From: Polytrichum commune
Taxonomy: Eukaryota; Streptophyta; Polytrichopsida; Polytrichales; Polytrichaceae
Length of the DNA stretch: 64,000 nucleotides
Direction: 5' to 3'
Assembly (NCBI GenBank): GCA_950295325.1
Contig: OX485803.1
Coordinates: 60,653,554 to 60,717,553 of the forward strand
Part shown: positions 60,969 through 64,000 of the stretch, piece by piece
Position numbering within the stretch: the first letter of the stretch is position 1
How the letters are laid out: the number at the start of each line of letters is the position of its first letter
Position numbers and translations under genes: made by a program
The notes under the pieces: generated by a model
Database searches by the model: none
What the model was told of the DNA's origin: nothing
Seen by the model: only the letters and a program-made list of their open reading frames with translations

Positions 60969-63800
60969 GTGTTTTGGTTTTTGTAGTGCAAGCCCCTTGA
61001 CGTAGTACTGTGGCATGTATAGTTCAAGTATAGTGCCAAAACGGAGATTCGATATGTTGGATGTTCAAGTGTTGTGGTCGTACAAATCTGCGAGTAAAAA
61101 AAAAAACATTTCGGCATAAGAAAAATGTCTTCAAATATTGACTACGTTGTACAAATGCGTTTCATGTTCAAGAGGTTGGAGTATACGAACATGGCAGTTC
61201 ACAAAAATTGAAGAATGGGAGATGCTTACCTGCTTATTTACCTTTATTTGGATGTATTGAAGAGGTGCAATGTTATGAAACAAATTATAGTCATGAAAGA
61301 AGTTCCACACATTGGCATAAACAATTTAGTATATTATATCAATATATATATTGGGAAAAACAATAAAATGGTGCGTTTGGGGGGCATAGTCGCCAATATG
61401 GGCAGCTGTGACCCTTTCGTGGAGCAGACCGGTGCGATTTTTGTCTTCGCAGAGATTTGCAATTCAATTTTCATGGTCCTGGGCACAGTGCAGTCGGTGA
61501 AGACTGCAAAAGGCATTATTTTATTATGATTTTATTTGCTTCAGGCCCCCAATGTGCTTGGAATTTTGAGTTTCTTGGCCAACCAAACAATGGCATGTGG
61601 GAAAGTGTGTTTGCCACCATCATGTGCCGGCATTGCCCAACAAACTCGATATTGTATTTCATGTGAGGAGGCTGCACTGAATTTAAGGAAAACAAGATGG
61701 TCGCCGGGGAGGCTTCAGTGCCCTCATATACAAGAATAAGCTTGTGGTCTGCCACAAACACCTTCATCGATGGTGTATTAGTGGTGTCATTGCAATGCGC
61801 TTATATTAACATGTCATACATGACACAATGTAAATGATATGTGTACCCCTCATGGTGTTCGTAAAAAATATTATTGTCACCATACCGTGCAAACTGTATT
61901 TGACATGTCCAATAACTGGACCATTTTCCAGGAACCCGTCCACTGGAAAGGGTTTTTTTTTTCACATGTCCGTGGACGTGCTGGGAACCTTCCAAATAAT
62001 CACCAGTGCAGTGCAGCCTACCTCTGCCCACAGCCAGGGGAAGGGCAGTCTGTCCGATACTGTGGTGGCAGGTGTAGGTGCAGAGATGGCAGATCGGGGC
62101 AGCTGACGTGGGTGCACCCAAACAGTGGTTGTGAGGCGTGAACGGCCTCCCCATCGCAACGACGGCTGCTAAGGTGCCGCCATCAATCTTCTCAACCCCG
62201 TCCACCATGTTGCCGGAGGTCCAATGCTCCGTGCAAGCGACACAATAGCATTCATGCGCCAGAAACACAGGATTGTGTGTGCACCATCTTCTTGGGCAGC
62301 AGTTCCCACTAGGGGATAGTGGTCACATGGCCGTGGCTTTTGTTTCATGCGCGTTGGTGGTTTCTGCGTCAAGGGTTTTCTGTATTGTTGCCATTGAAGC
62401 TCCCTATCACCAATGATGCTTTGCAGGTGCAGAGGGGATTGTATATCGGGAGCCAGGTGGATGTAGAACATAGTGGGCGTGGTGCCAGGAAGCAACACAC
62501 TGTGCATCGCAGCACTGATCCCACCATCCAGGTGGTTGTAGGATATAATCCCCTTGCATATACGATTTCCTCGCACCTGCACCAGTGTGTGCATCGCACA
62601 ACCCACGAAGAGGGTGAGCCATACACAAGCGTGGCGTGTGGTGCACGTGCACAACAACATGTGTCGTGTAGCAGAAGTGCTTCGATTGGGCGTGGGGAGG
62701 ACACATGTGCATGGTTAGGAAGACGAGGTCGACGGGCGAAGACGTGCGCCAAATTCTGCGTTACTCTGTGACAGTGTGGAATGTTAGGGTTTGGGTGGCT
62801 GTTGTGCAAGATGGGCGCCAACATTTTTGCCGCTGGCACATAAGAAATAGGGGAGGGACAGGCGTTGGGGAACCAGATGCGAACGTCCGTTGGCACAACA
62901 CCTGTGCCAACAGCAAATGTGGAGGCGTTGTCTGTATGCAAGCACAAAGCACAACAGATCGGGATATGGGGAAAGAATACCGCTATGCACAGGGATGGGG
63001 AAAGTGAAGGCGATGCTGCTGGTGGGAAAAAAACGAAAAGTGGTGCGCTGTGAATGTGCATGGAAAGCATGACTATGGCGTGGGCAGTGCACAAAGTTGC
63101 CCGTCCTACGACTCGCAGTGGAGGGGGATAGTGGGGACTTAGCAACGCGAATATTTTGAATCAAACGGCTTGAGGTGAAGTGCCACTGCAATCGCGGGGG
63201 GGGGGGGGGGCAGGCATCCAAGTTCGAAAAAAAGAATAGGAAGGACGCAAGAAACTCTGGTTTTCAATGTGAGCAGTGGCAGGTATATTCCCAGAAGATC
63301 TGACACTTACTTGTACCGTGCTAGTAACGCGACATGGACCGCGGCAGAGGGGCGCGGGTGCACCCCACAACAGATGCACAAAGGATAGAGCTCAGGGATG
63401 CAAAAATGTGGCGCCGCAAATCCGCACGACATGGAGGTTCAATGCAGACGAGGAGCAGGTGCCCATGCACGCTCTGTATGTTCGGCAGACCATTGTTGCG
63501 CGCAACACAAGCCCGACATCTACGAGACTATGGGAGACATCCACAGAGGAGGCTCCAGGAGCAGGTAAACACGGACACATAAACCACAATGTGGAATTCT
63601 GTGGTGCTGGTATGTTTTGCTTTGACATGAGCAGAATGATGCCCAAACATAATACATTCCAATTTGGTACAGGCAGACTGTCGCATCCATTCAGAAATGT
63701 TGCGTGAATGTTTGTGTCAAACTCATGCATGCAGTTGCGCAGTAATAAAAATGGAGGAAAAGTACAGGTACATATGTACCATGTTGACATGAGGCCTGTA
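60969..63800. other. Island 2, downstream part
   Basis: CpG-rich in places, with overlapping open frames on both strands and no recognised protein. A G15 run, the longest in the window, lies at 63196-63210. The phrase AATACATTCCAATT followed by GGCAGACTGT near 63650 has a relative at about 50705 in island 1, which suggests that the islands share non-coding sequence too. Confidence 0.35.
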
Positions 63801-64000
63801 TGTGTAGTAAAAAACTAATGGAGTTGCTGGAATTCAAGTTTGTAAGGATTTAAGAAGTCCCTCGGTGGATCATCTTTAAACATTTATCCTAGAAGAAGTG
63901 TGGCTTTCTTTGAAGACATATATATATGTCTATTACCACAGACGTGGTTGAACGTGATGGAGTATGATCATTGAGCAAAAAAATAGTTATTTTGGGAGTG
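63801..64000. other. AT-rich right edge
   Basis: Nothing recognised. Confidence 0.4.

Overview
This is a nuclear plant genome window. The grounds are a spliced gene for a plant-type UDP-glucuronate decarboxylase, many MITE-type transposons with target-site duplications, a LINE remnant with an RNase H domain, and two islands resembling plant CACTA (En/Spm) elements. I cannot name the species. Most of the window is AT-rich repeat-derived DNA. G or C homopolymer runs of 9-15 bases are unusually frequent.

Layout. 1-17.5 kb: no convincing gene. It holds a near-perfect 1.13-kb foldback element with a 9-bp target duplication (844-1975), a 245-bp MITE (4106-4350), a C/A-biased stretch (5.2-8.0 kb) and a 2.5-kb element flanked by TA (8969-11499). 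17.7-20.5 kb, minus strand: the one clear host gene, a membrane-anchored UXS with seven coding exons. Its first intron carries the signals of a U12-type AT-AC intron. Its leader has a short upstream ORF and lies beside a 180-bp direct duplication. 22-30.5 kb: a four-copy MITE family, a 499-bp PIF/Harbinger-like MITE, a 91-bp hairpin element and a tRNA-like SINE. 34-44.5 kb: further repeats, a LINE remnant with a Tourist-like MITE nested in it, a second hairpin element, the 500-bp sister of the Harbinger-like MITE in inverted orientation, and a cluster of interleaved inverted repeats.

45-64 kb: two GC-rich, CpG-rich islands. The first (about 45.1-52.1 kb) opens with CACTACTAGGAA and holds a minus-strand multi-exon gene with an En/Spm-associated (Transposase_24-like) domain. 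One in-frame stop interrupts it. The second (about 57.7-63.8 kb) holds a plus-strand relative with an apparently open three-exon frame of about 499 codons. The two share a C-terminal cysteine/tryptophan domain and a phase-0 intron just before it. Between the islands lies a second CACTACTAGGAA terminus and a 21-22 bp minisatellite built on GGGGCCC.

The UXS gene would supply UDP-xylose for cell-wall xylan and glycoproteins in the Golgi. Everything else I can identify is mobile DNA, often nested, with several insertions datable relative to each other.
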